From positions 1 through 9,189 of the forward strand of contig JABGXK010000110.1 of NCBI GenBank assembly GCA_018675825.1: a DNA stretch of 9,189 nucleotides, written 5' to 3'. The notes below the pieces were generated by a model that ran no database searches, had not been told where the DNA came from, and saw only the letters and a program-made list of their open reading frames with translations. The translations under genes were made by a program, and so were the position numbers. Positions 1 to 6,222 of the stretch are shown here, one piece after another. Numbering within the stretch: the stretch's first letter is position 1; each line of letters starts with the position of its first letter. Source of the DNA: Flavobacteriales bacterium (lineage in GTDB: Bacteria; Bacteroidota; Bacteroidia; Flavobacteriales; BACL11).

Positions 1-1085
1 ACCTGACGATCAAAACGACCAGGTCTTAACAAAGCAGGGTCTAATACATCTGGACGGTTTGTTGCTGCTATGACAATAACCCCTTCATTGCCTTCGAAAC
101 CATCCATTTCTACTAGTAATTGGTTTAAAGTTTGCTCACGTTCATCATGTCCACCACCTAAGCCAGCACCTCGATGGCGCCCGACTGCATCAATCTCATC
201 AATAAATATTATACAAGGAGCTTTCTCTTTTGCTTGTTTAAATAAATCTCTTACTCTTGATGCTCCTACACCTACAAACATTTCTACAAAGTCAGATCCT
301 GATAATGAAAAGAAAGGAACCTTAGCTTCGCCAGCAACAGCTTTTGCAAGTAATGTTTTACCAGTTCCAGGAGGTCCAATTAACATTGCTCCTCTAGGTA
401 TTTTCCCTCCAAGTTTTGTGTATTTCTCAGGCTTCTTTAAAAAATCTACAATTTCACTAATTTCTTCTTTCGCCCCTTCCAAACCAGCAACATCTTTAAA
501 TGTTACTTTAATATTTGCTTTATCTACAAGTTTACCTTTTGTTTTTCCAATACTAAATATTTGTCCACCTCCTGCACCACCTCCACTCATTCTTTTCATT
601 ATAAATATCCAAATTCCAATAAATAATACAAAAGGGACTATGGTCCAGAAAATATCTCCAAAATAATCTGTTTTCTTTATATATTCTACACCAATTTCTT
701 CTTCTTCTTCAAAATCTTTTTGAGCATTTTCTAACTTTCTTTCAAAATTATCAACATTTCCTATATTAATATAAAAATGTGGACCTAAGTTCTGTGATTC
801 TCCAAAAGTTTTTTTACTAACATTTTTAAATTCTTCTTCAGATAAAAATTCTCTTTTTATATAAATAAAAGCTTTTTCATTATTAATAACTGTGATTTTC
901 TCAACTTTACCTTGTTGAAGCATTTGATTATTAAAATCTTTAAAATTTGTTGGTTTTGTAGCATCTGAATTAAATAGCTGTATACCTATAAAGAAAATAA
1001 ATATTATTGCATATATCCAATAAATTTTAAACTTAAATTTATTTGGATTTAGATTTTTTTGATTATTAGATTTTTTATTTATCAT
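1..1085 (-). CDS. ftsH: ATP-dependent zinc metalloprotease FtsH, N-terminal part (3' end outside window)
   Basis: FtsH is the membrane-anchored AAA+ protease that extracts and degrades membrane and soluble proteins. I translated this gene by hand from the ATG at 1085-1083; 361 codons are visible and the frame is open to the window edge. In order there are a basic N-terminus, a first membrane segment (about residues 21-37), a periplasmic FtsH-extracellular domain with an acidic EEEEE run (126-130), a second membrane segment (about 144-163), a glycine-rich linker (168-174) and the AAA+ domain. The AAA+ domain shows Walker A GPPGTGKT (237-244), the pore loop FVG (270-272), Walker B IIFIDEID (292-299) and the second region of homology with arginines 354, 357 and 360. 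The HEXXH zinc protease domain lies beyond position 1, so its integrity cannot be judged. The gene sits 10 bp downstream of rsfS and is probably cotranscribed with it, as in other flavobacteria. Identification is essentially certain. Confidence 0.97.
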   Translation of the reverse strand, partial: MINKKSNNQKNLNPNKFKFKIYWIYAIIFIFFIGIQLFNSDATKPTNFKDFNNQMLQQGKVEKITVINNEKAFIYIKREFLSEEEFKNVSKKTFGESQNLGPHFYINIGNVDNFERKLENAQKDFEEEEEIGVEYIKKTDYFGDIFWTIVPFVLFIGIWIFIMKRMSGGGAGGGQIFSIGKTKGKLVDKANIKVTFKDVAGLEGAKEEISEIVDFLKKPEKYTKLGGKIPRGAMLIGPPGTGKTLLAKAVAGEAKVPFFSLSGSDFVEMFVGVGASRVRDLFKQAKEKAPCIIFIDEIDAVGRHRGAGLGGGHDEREQTLNQLLVEMDGFEGNEGVIVIAATNRPDVLDPALLRPGRFDRQ

Positions 1086-1095
1086 TAATTATATA

Positions 1096-1458
1096 TTAAT
1101 TGTGTTGAATTTTATTTGCATCTGCCCATAATTCTTCTAAATTATAGAAAGTTCTTGTTTCATCTTGAAAAATATGTAATATTATATCTGAGTAATCCAT
1201 TAATATCCATTCAGATCTATTATCAGATTCAATATTCCATGGTTTTTGTTTGGTGTTTTTCATAACAATTTTCCTAACATTTTCTCGTATTGCTTGAACA
1301 TGTATATTGGATGTGCCTGAACAGATTACAAAATATTCACATATACTATTTTCTAATTTAGAAAAATTAAGTGAAATAATATTATTTCCTTTGATCTCTT
1401 TAATACCATTTATAATTTCTTTTAACAGAACATTTTTTTTTGGATTTAATTTTGGCAT
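1096..1458 (-). CDS. rsfS: Ribosomal silencing factor RsfS
   Basis: RsfS binds ribosomal protein uL14 on the large subunit and blocks subunit joining, so it lowers translation under starvation. The product has 120 residues, a normal length for the family. The signature blocks are present: EYFVICSGTS (41-50), where most homologues have DYFVI, then W84 with LMDYSDIILHIF (86-97), and R102 followed by YNLEELWADA (105-114). The start is the only ATG that places the N-terminal helix in full. It is followed after 10 bp by ftsH on the same strand, an arrangement I recall as usual in flavobacteria. It is divergent from birA with a 58-bp gap, which carries its probable -7 element. The family assignment is firm; translational silencing is known from E. 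coli and mitochondrial homologues rather than shown here. Confidence 0.95.
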   Translation of the reverse strand: MPKLNPKKNVLLKEIINGIKEIKGNNIISLNFSKLENSICEYFVICSGTSNIHVQAIRENVRKIVMKNTKQKPWNIESDNRSEWILMDYSDIILHIFQDETRTFYNLEELWADANKIQHN

Positions 1459-1481
1459 AAATATTGTTAAATTTACATTTG
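1452..1481 (+). promoter_or_regulatory. birA: Bacteroidota-type promoter for birA
   Basis: An exact TAnnTTTG -7 element (TACATTTG, 1474-1481) lies 19 bp after a TTG (1452-1454, inside TTTGG), which matches the Bacteroidota -33/-7 spacing. Transcription would start near 1487, about 30 nt before the birA ATG. The -33 overlaps the rsfS start region. Exact 8-mer matches are not rare in such AT-rich DNA, but position, spacing and orientation all fit. Confidence 0.6.
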
Positions 1482-1489
1482 CAAAACTA
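1482..1489 (-). promoter_or_regulatory. rsfS: Probable -7 element for the rsfS-ftsH unit
   Basis: Read on the minus strand this is TAGTTTTG, an exact TAnnTTTG match, directly abutting the opposite-strand -7 of birA. Transcription would start near 1476, about 18 nt before the rsfS ATG at 1458. No clear TTG -33 lies at the expected distance (around 1506-1512), so the call is weaker than for the birA promoter. Confidence 0.45.
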
Positions 1490-1516
1490 CACTTTTTCTA
1501 CTAATAATATCTACAG

Positions 1517-2260
1517 ATGTCATCTAGTTTTTTTACTAAAAATCATATAATATTAAATGAAATTGAATCTACTAATCAATTTCTTCTAGAATTAAATAAA
1601 ACTACAAATCTTAATACTCCTATTGTTGTTACTACTGATTATCAGTTGTTAGGTAGAGGAAGAAAATCTAAGAAATGGGATAGTGAAAGAGGAAAGAATC
1701 TATTAATTAGTATCCTATTTAAGCATAATATTAATATAATTGATCAATTTAATTTTAGTATGCTGGTATCTTTAGTAATTAGTGATTTTATATCATTCTA
1801 TATAAAGGAAAATGTCGCAATTAAATGGCCTAATGATATTATGGTTAAAGATAAAAAAATAGCTGGTTTTATTATTGATAATATAGTTTCAAACTCAATA
1901 ATTAACACTTCTGTTGTAGGAGTTGGTATTAATATTAATCAAATTAATTTTAATAGTTACTCTCCTTTAGCAACTTCACTCTCTTTAGAAAACAAGTGTG
2001 AATATAATTTACATGTGATTCAAGAGAAATTTTTATCTTGTTTTGAAATTAGATATAAACAACACTTATCAAAGTGTTTCTTTAAAGAACAATATAATAA
2101 CTTACTGTATTTAAAGAATAGATTTTTATTATTTGAAACAAATAATCTTAAATTTAATGCTCTTATTCAAAATGTTGATGAATATGGCAACTTAATTCTT
2201 CTTTTAAAAGATAATAAGAAAAAATCATTTTCTGTAAATGAAATAAGATTTTTATTTTAA
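1517..2260 (+). CDS. birA: Biotin--[acetyl-CoA-carboxylase] ligase, short form without DNA-binding domain
   Basis: This enzyme activates biotin to biotinyl-AMP and attaches it to the carrier lysine of biotin-dependent carboxylases such as acetyl-CoA carboxylase. The 247-residue protein begins directly with the catalytic domain, so it is a monofunctional ligase and not a BirA-type repressor. Visible motifs are ESTN (17-20), the biotinyl-AMP loop GRGR (46-49) followed by W54, KWPNDI (103-108), the active-site lysine in KKIAGFII (K114) and VGVGIN (135-140). A short C-terminal SH3-like region follows from about 200, with YGNLILLL near 223-230. The ATG at 1517 has no Shine-Dalgarno sequence but follows a good Bacteroidota promoter. 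It is divergent from rsfS and convergent with the SRPBCC gene, the two stop codons overlapping at 2257-2260. Confidence 0.94.
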   Translation: MSSSFFTKNHIILNEIESTNQFLLELNKTTNLNTPIVVTTDYQLLGRGRKSKKWDSERGKNLLISILFKHNINIIDQFNFSMLVSLVISDFISFYIKENVAIKWPNDIMVKDKKIAGFIIDNIVSNSIINTSVVGVGININQINFNSYSPLATSLSLENKCEYNLHVIQEKFLSCFEIRYKQHLSKCFFKEQYNNLLYLKNRFLLFETNNLKFNALIQNVDEYGNLILLLKDNKKKSFSVNEIRFLF

Positions 2261-2655
2261 ATTTTACTTATTTGGTTTGCTAAATTGTGTAGAAATTGAT
2301 TTAAAGACTTTTCTATCATTATTTTCATCATAAAATTAAGTTTTATATCTATCCCAAGAGTAACTTTACATTTATTTTTATCTGTATCTCCCTTTATTTT
2401 ACAATTTAAATCAAAAAAAATATTTTTGTCTTTTGATTGGAGTTTTATTAGACTATAATTAGTTTTTTTAATTACTTTAAGTGATATTCTTGGTAGTTGA
2501 GTTACTTTAAAGCTACAACTATCTTCATTAGACTTAAATTCTTTAATTTCTTTTGGAAGAAAATCTTTAAGATTATTTAGATTACTGAATCTTATAAAAA
2601 ATTCTTTGGCACTAATACTTGTTGTTGCTTCTGGACTTTTATAATGATGAATCAT
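2257..2655 (-). CDS. Small SRPBCC-fold protein of unknown function
   Basis: A 132-residue soluble protein with no signal peptide or membrane helix. I recognise it by pattern and context as the SRPBCC (START/polyketide-cyclase-like) protein that flavobacteria carry next to pyrE. The N-terminal SISAKEFFIRFSNLNNLKDFLP (13-34) fits the first strand and helix of that fold. The C-terminal long helix is LNFMMKIMIEKSLNQFLHNL (106-125), where homologues as I remember them show a similar MM-rich helix. SRPBCC proteins bind hydrophobic ligands in a deep pocket; no ligand is known for this branch. Its ATG overlaps the pyrE stop (ATGA, 2655-2652), so translation is probably coupled to pyrE. Its stop overlaps that of birA by 4 nt. 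The fold is moderately sure, the role unknown. Confidence 0.75.
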   Translation of the reverse strand: MIHHYKSPEATTSISAKEFFIRFSNLNNLKDFLPKEIKEFKSNEDSCSFKVTQLPRISLKVIKKTNYSLIKLQSKDKNIFFDLNCKIKGDTDKNKCKVTLGIDIKLNFMMKIMIEKSLNQFLHNLANQISKI

Positions 2656-3293
2656 CTATTCCATTTTGATGGATCTTTTCTCCAATTATCTAATAGTTTT
2701 ATATCTTTTTTGTCAATATAGTTTGATTTTACTGCTTCATTTAAAAGTGTTTTATAGTCACATAAGGATATTTTCTCACAATTTAAATTATTGAAATTAT
2801 CTTCTGCTATATCAAAACTATATGAGAAAATTGAAATTAGTCCTCGTACATTTAAATCTTGTTTTCTAAGAGCTTCGACTGCTAATAGACTGCTTTTCCC
2901 ACTACTGATAAGATCTTCTATTACAACAACTGATTGACCTTGATTATAATATCCTTCAATAAGATTTTTTTTACCATGGTCTTTGGTAGATGCTCTAACA
3001 TATATAAATGGCAGGCCAAGTTCTTCTGCTACTAAGCATCCAATTGCAATTCCACCAGTTGCTACACCAGCAATAACATTTGCATGTGGATATTTATCTT
3101 TAATAATTTCACACATTTTCATTCTAATATGAGTTCTTATTTGAGGAAAAGACAAAGCTTTTCTATTATCACAATAAATTGGAGACTTCCAACCAGAAGC
3201 CCATGTAAAGGGATTATTTGGTTGTAAAATAATTGCGTTTATTTGCAATAAAAATTTTGCAACTTGTCTTGCATCTTCATCATAGATAACCAT
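2652..3293 (-). CDS. pyrE: Orotate phosphoribosyltransferase
   Basis: PyrE converts orotate and PRPP to orotidine 5'-monophosphate in de novo pyrimidine synthesis. Diagnostic segments are NNPFTWASGWKSPIYCDNR (26-44), typical of the Bacteroidota form; the catalytic lysine loop RASTKDHGKKN (100-110); and the PRPP-binding motif VVVIEDLISSGKSS (122-135). The frame stays open upstream to an ATG at 3338, which would add 15 residues. I prefer the ATG at 3293-3291, giving 213 residues, because MVIYDEDARQVAKFLL matches the usual N-terminus and the extra residues (MILGLLLMKTLYFCR) resemble nothing in the family. This start shares its CATG with the NUDIX gene on the other strand. The SRPBCC gene follows with a 4-nt ATGA overlap. 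Confidence 0.95.
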   Translation of the reverse strand: MVIYDEDARQVAKFLLQINAIILQPNNPFTWASGWKSPIYCDNRKALSFPQIRTHIRMKMCEIIKDKYPHANVIAGVATGGIAIGCLVAEELGLPFIYVRASTKDHGKKNLIEGYYNQGQSVVVIEDLISSGKSSLLAVEALRKQDLNVRGLISIFSYSFDIAEDNFNNLNCEKISLCDYKTLLNEAVKSNYIDKKDIKLLDNWRKDPSKWNR

Positions 3294-3762
3294 GCGACAA
3301 AAATATAAAGTTTTCATTAACAATAAGCCTAAAATCATTTTAGATAATTGGGAAGATTTTTGTAGTAGCTATAAAATTATTTATGCTGCTGGTGGAGTAG
3401 TATATAAAAATGATTTGTTATTGATGATTTTTAGAAATGGAAAATGGGATTTGCCAAAAGGTAAAAATGAATTTAATGAATCTAATGAGTCTTGTGCTAT
3501 TAGAGAAGTAATGGAAGAGTGTGGTGTAAAAGATCTTAATATTATTAGATTTATACAAAATTCATATCATACATATTCGGTAAATTCTAAAAAAATTCTA
3601 AAAATTACTGCATGGTTTTTAATGGATTCTAATTGTCAGTTAAAATTATCGCCTCAGATTAATGAAGGAATATCTCAAGTTTCATGGGTAAATAAAGATG
3701 AAATTCCTGAGAAATTAAAAAATTCATATAATAATATTATTGATTTATTAAATGAAATATAA
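3292..3762 (+). CDS. NUDIX hydrolase
   Basis: NUDIX enzymes hydrolyse a nucleoside diphosphate linked to another group. The full Nudix box is present: G57, E63, then REVMEECGV (71-79), matching Gx5Ex7REUxEExGU exactly, preceded by AAGGVVY (32-38) and WDLPKG (52-57). The 156-residue protein has a short N-terminal segment with YKVFINNKP (5-13), which I recall as typical of the flavobacterial NUDIX gene beside pyrE. No motif reveals the substrate. The only plausible start is the ATG at 3292, overlapping the pyrE start codon on the other strand; it gives a few extra residues (MRQK) before the YKVF start I expect. The Rieske oxygenase gene follows after 18 bp and may be cotranscribed. Confidence 0.93.
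   Translation: MRQKYKVFINNKPKIILDNWEDFCSSYKIIYAAGGVVYKNDLLLMIFRNGKWDLPKGKNEFNESNESCAIREVMEECGVKDLNIIRFIQNSYHTYSVNSKKILKITAWFLMDSNCQLKLSPQINEGISQVSWVNKDEIPEKLKNSYNNIIDLLNEI
3298..3305 (-). promoter_or_regulatory. pyrE: Possible -7 element for a nearly leaderless pyrE transcript
   Basis: On the minus strand this reads TATTTTTG, an exact TAnnTTTG. Transcription would start within a few bases of the pyrE ATG at 3293, giving an almost leaderless mRNA. The nearest TTG (3323-3321) is only about 15 bp upstream, shorter than the usual spacing of roughly 19. The element lies inside the first codons of the NUDIX gene. Low confidence because of the spacing. Confidence 0.3.
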
Positions 3763-3780
3763 TTTTATAATTTTACTTTT

Positions 3781-4860
3781 ATGAAAAAGATTAATAAAGA
3801 TATATCGTTGGCAAATACATTAACTGGTGATTTCTATTGTTCAGATACTATATTTAATGATTTAAAAGTTAAAGTTTTTGAAAGAAGTTGGCAATATATT
3901 TGTTCTGATGCGGATCTGAAAATTAAAAACTCAGTTGTTCCTTTTGTTTTACTAGATAAGTTCATTTCAGAACCTTTAATGTTAATTAAAAATAGTTACA
4001 AGATTAGTTGTTTGTCAAATGTCTGTACTCATAGAGGGAATATATTGGTTGATAAGAAAACTATTTTTAATGGTAATATAGTTTGCGGTTACCATGGTAG
4101 ATCATTTAATAAGAATGGAGATTTTGTTTCTATGCCTGAAACTAAAGATATTAAAAACTTTCCATGTATTGATGATAATTTATCAAATATAAATCTAGAA
4201 AACTGGTTTCAATTTATTTTTATTTCTTTAGACCCAGTTATTTCTTTTGATAAAATTATTAGTGATATGTCTGGAAGAATTTCATGGATGCCAATAGATA
4301 AGTTTATTTTAAGAGAGGATCTTTCAAAATCATATACAATTGATGCTAATTGGGCTTTGTATTGTGATAATTACTTAGAGGGATTCCATATTCCTTTTAT
4401 ACATAAAGATCTGAAAGCTACACTAGATTATAAAAAGTATGATGTTGAAATTTTTGAATTTTCAAATCTGCAAATTGGTTATGCTGAGGAAGATGATATT
4501 TGTTTTGATTTTCCAGTAGATTCTATTGATTATGGTAAAAATATTGCTGCATATTATTTTTGGATTTTCCCTAACATGATGTTTAATTTTTATCCTTGGG
4601 GACTATCAATCAATATTGTTAAGCCAATATCTGCTAAGAAAACAGAAATTGAATTTAAGACTTTTGTATGGGATGAAACTAAACTTCAGCTTGGAGCTGG
4701 AGCTGATTTGGACAAGGTTGAACTTGAAGATGAAGAAATTGTCCAAAGAGTTCAAAAGGGTGTGAATTCACGTTTTTACAAACAAGGAAGGTTTTCTCCA
4801 AATATGGAAAAAGGAGTTCATCATTTTCATAGATTAATTAGTAAGTTTATGTTTAAATAA
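3781..4860 (+). CDS. Rieske non-heme iron oxygenase, alpha subunit (choline monooxygenase/GbcA-like)
   Basis: A two-domain oxygenase that would use a Rieske 2Fe-2S centre to pass electrons from a separate reductase to a mononuclear iron for hydroxylation or demethylation. The Rieske ligands are C82/H84 (CTHRG) and C102/H105 (CGYHG). The catalytic domain has NYLEGFHIPFIH (197-208), giving iron ligands H203 and H208. The third, carboxylate ligand is probably D317 in LEDEEIVQRVQKG. The residue three before the first iron histidine is E200, whereas classic aromatic dioxygenases such as naphthalene dioxygenase have a bridging Asp; Glu is known in the carnitine, choline and glycine-betaine branch. 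The length of 359 residues is normal. No reductase gene is in the window and the substrate cannot be read from the sequence. It lies 18 bp after the NUDIX gene. Confidence 0.88.
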   Translation: MKKINKDISLANTLTGDFYCSDTIFNDLKVKVFERSWQYICSDADLKIKNSVVPFVLLDKFISEPLMLIKNSYKISCLSNVCTHRGNILVDKKTIFNGNIVCGYHGRSFNKNGDFVSMPETKDIKNFPCIDDNLSNINLENWFQFIFISLDPVISFDKIISDMSGRISWMPIDKFILREDLSKSYTIDANWALYCDNYLEGFHIPFIHKDLKATLDYKKYDVEIFEFSNLQIGYAEEDDICFDFPVDSIDYGKNIAAYYFWIFPNMMFNFYPWGLSINIVKPISAKKTEIEFKTFVWDETKLQLGAGADLDKVELEDEEIVQRVQKGVNSRFYKQGRFSPNMEKGVHHFHRLISKFMFK

Positions 4861-4866
4861 TTATTA

Positions 4867-4874
4867 TATATTTG
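4867..4874 (+). promoter_or_regulatory. Probable -7 element for the small-protein pair
   Basis: TATATTTG is an exact TAnnTTTG match, 7 bp after the Rieske stop codon. Transcription would start near 4880 and leave a leader of about 77 nt before the ATG at 4957. No convincing TTG lies about 19 bp upstream. The leader contains a 10-bp perfect palindrome, TTAACGTTAA (4926-4935). Confidence 0.4.
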
Positions 4875-4956
4875 TCAAAATACAAGTTATTATTTTCTTA
4901 AAAAAACTGCAATATATCTTAGTATTTAACGTTAATATAAATAAAAGAATATTTTT

Positions 4957-5184
4957 ATGACAAATAGGGGTAGACCAACAACAAGAGCAAAAGGTTTAAA
5001 GAATGGTTTTTATTTAGAACTTAGAATGAAAGGTTCAAATAAAGCTACAAGAATTATGAGAGAAACTTATGATCAAGCTATGCTTGCTCTAACTCAATTT
5101 GATAATAAGATTGTTAAATATCTTGGAGAAGTAAAAGATAATTATTGGATGGATGGAGATAATAAAGGTCAGAAAATTGTTTAA
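4957..5184 (+). CDS. Small conserved-type hypothetical protein with an N-terminal AT-hook-like motif
   Basis: A 75-residue basic protein without signal peptide or membrane segment. I cannot assign a function. It resembles, from memory and without a search, a small hypothetical protein widespread in flavobacteria. It begins MTNRGRPTTRAKGLKNG; the RGRP (4-7) with following basic residues matches the core of an AT-hook, a minor-groove binder of AT-rich DNA, though in a protein this short the motif alone is weak evidence. The middle (about 31-60) reads as a helix rich in charged residues, and the end carries YWMDGDNKGQ (63-72). Coding nature is supported by a clean frame filling the gap, a plausible promoter upstream, and a partner gene starting 6 bp after its stop. 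The start has no Shine-Dalgarno sequence, like its neighbours. Confidence 0.75.
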   Translation: MTNRGRPTTRAKGLKNGFYLELRMKGSNKATRIMRETYDQAMLALTQFDNKIVKYLGEVKDNYWMDGDNKGQKIV

Positions 5185-5190
5185 TTAAAA

Positions 5191-5421
5191 ATGACAAACA
5201 TTAAGTTTGTTTGGGAGTTTTTCGGCCCAGATTCAAAAAATCTATCAATACATCATTTAGCCCATCTTAAAGAATTTCTTGCTTTAGAAAAGATAGAATC
5301 TTTTGATAGTAGTTTTTCTGTAGAATCAGTAAACTTTTCATATAGTTATATTGTAGTTCAATCTAAATACCTAGATAATATTAAGTTAAAGTTGAAACCA
5401 CATAAAGCTTTTAAAGCTTAA
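5191..5421 (+). CDS. Small hypothetical protein, partner of the preceding gene
   Basis: A 76-residue protein of unknown function lying 6 bp after the previous gene, so the two are almost certainly cotranscribed. It starts MTNIKFVWEFFGPDS and has a histidine cluster HHLAHL (21-26) and a C-terminal LKPHKA (68-73). From memory, small flavobacterial proteins with the same layout (a WDFxGP start, an EHHxxHL block and a final PH motif) exist, which supports a real, conserved family; I could not check this. The three histidines H21, H22 and H25 on one helix face, plus H71, could bind a metal or ligand, but that is speculation. No signal peptide or transmembrane helix is visible. Confidence 0.72.
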   Translation: MTNIKFVWEFFGPDSKNLSIHHLAHLKEFLALEKIESFDSSFSVESVNFSYSYIVVQSKYLDNIKLKLKPHKAFKA

Positions 5422-5434
5422 TTTCTGTATTAAT

Positions 5435-5474
5435 ATCTAAATTAGATTAACTTAAAGTTGTTATGCTTTGCATA
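5435..5474. repeat. Two short inverted repeats in the gap before the hydroxylase gene
   Basis: ATCTAA-A-TTAGAT (5435-5447) and TATGC-TTT-GCATA (5462-5474) are perfect inverted repeats in the 99-bp gap between the small-protein pair and the hydroxylase gene. Neither is followed by a clean T run, so they are not convincing terminators. They could be operator sites, since the second lies just upstream of the -7 at 5495-5502, or chance in AT-rich DNA. Confidence 0.35.
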
Positions 5475-5502
5475 GTTATTTGTTGAATAATATTTAAGTT
5501 TG
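5467..5502 (+). promoter_or_regulatory. Probable promoter for the AspH-like hydroxylase gene
   Basis: TAAGTTTG (5495-5502) is an exact TAnnTTTG -7 element, 18 bp before the ATG at 5521; transcription would start about 13 nt before the gene. TTTG occurs at 5467-5470, 24 bp upstream (slightly long), and at 5479-5482, 12 bp upstream (too short), so the -33 is uncertain. Confidence 0.45.
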
Positions 5503-5520
5503 TATAAAATGTTTTAATTA

Positions 5521-6222
5521 ATGCAGAATAACAGAAATATTATTTTTAAAAAGTTTAGAGACTGGAATTTAGTTTTTTATAATACTTTATTAAAGAATAC
5601 ACCATATTTAAATGCTGATATTGTATTTCCTCAACATATTATTTTAGAAGATAATTGGTTAGTAATTAAAGATGAGATTGAAGAAATAATTAAAAAAACT
5701 TCATCTCTTCCTAAATTTCATGAAGTTGATGATGGTCAAGAATATATTTCTGCAAATGATGGTATTTCTTGGAATATGTTGAATATTAAGACGTATGGTT
5801 TTTGGCATAAGGAGAATATAAAGCTTTGTCCTAGAACAGTAGAATTACTTAAGCCATTTAAAAATGTTTCTAGTATTTATTTTTCAATTCTTAGTCCTGG
5901 AAAGCATATTCCTCCTCATAATGGTCCTTATAAAGGTATTTTTAGATATCAGCTAGCTATTTCTGTTCCAAAGGTTGGAAAGTGTCAGCTTTTTGTTGAT
6001 AATAAACCTTATAGTTGGACGGAGGGAAAGAGTGTGATTTTTGATGACACATTTGTTCATGAAGTTAAAAATGAAACTAAAGAAAAACGTATTGCTCTTT
6101 TAATGGATGTGAGAAGAGATGATTTCCCTTTCTTTTTAAAGATATATGATTATATTTTCTTTAAAATTATTCAGTTACTTGGTATCATAAATAAGACAAT
6201 GCAAAAATCAACTGTTAGCTAG
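5521..6222 (+). CDS. Aspartyl/asparaginyl beta-hydroxylase family 2-oxoglutarate/Fe(II) oxygenase
   Basis: A 2-oxoglutarate-dependent oxygenase of the AspH/LpxO family, which hydroxylates protein Asp/Asn residues or the acyl chains of lipid A. The family core is clear: SILSPGKHIPPHNGPYKG (122-138) with H133 as first iron ligand in the HNG motif, R142 in the following strand, FDDTFVHEVKN (174-184) with H180 as second ligand, and R190 for 2-oxoglutarate binding. As in AspH there is no acidic residue two after H133; a glycine stands there. The 233-residue protein ends with a hydrophobic stretch (about 202-223), possibly a membrane-associating helix, as LpxO-type enzymes are membrane-bound. The first 40 residues have no signal peptide. 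It has its own likely promoter and is followed after 100 bp by the membrane phosphoesterase. Family assignment is good; the substrate is open. Confidence 0.87.
   Translation: MQNNRNIIFKKFRDWNLVFYNTLLKNTPYLNADIVFPQHIILEDNWLVIKDEIEEIIKKTSSLPKFHEVDDGQEYISANDGISWNMLNIKTYGFWHKENIKLCPRTVELLKPFKNVSSIYFSILSPGKHIPPHNGPYKGIFRYQLAISVPKVGKCQLFVDNKPYSWTEGKSVIFDDTFVHEVKNETKEKRIALLMDVRRDDFPFFLKIYDYIFFKIIQLLGIINKTMQKSTVS

Noticed and set aside
70..666. Plus-strand 198-codon open frame
   Set aside because: It is the antisense shadow of ftsH: the minus-strand translation shows intact FtsH motifs over the same bases, and the plus frame gives only low-complexity Ser/Pro/Phe-rich protein.
1307..1504. Plus-strand 65-codon open frame
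   Set aside because: Antisense to rsfS, whose family motifs are clear on the minus strand.
3294..3338. Longer pyrE start at 3338
   Set aside because: It would add 15 residues unlike any PyrE N-terminus I know, while the ATG at 3293 gives the expected start and length.
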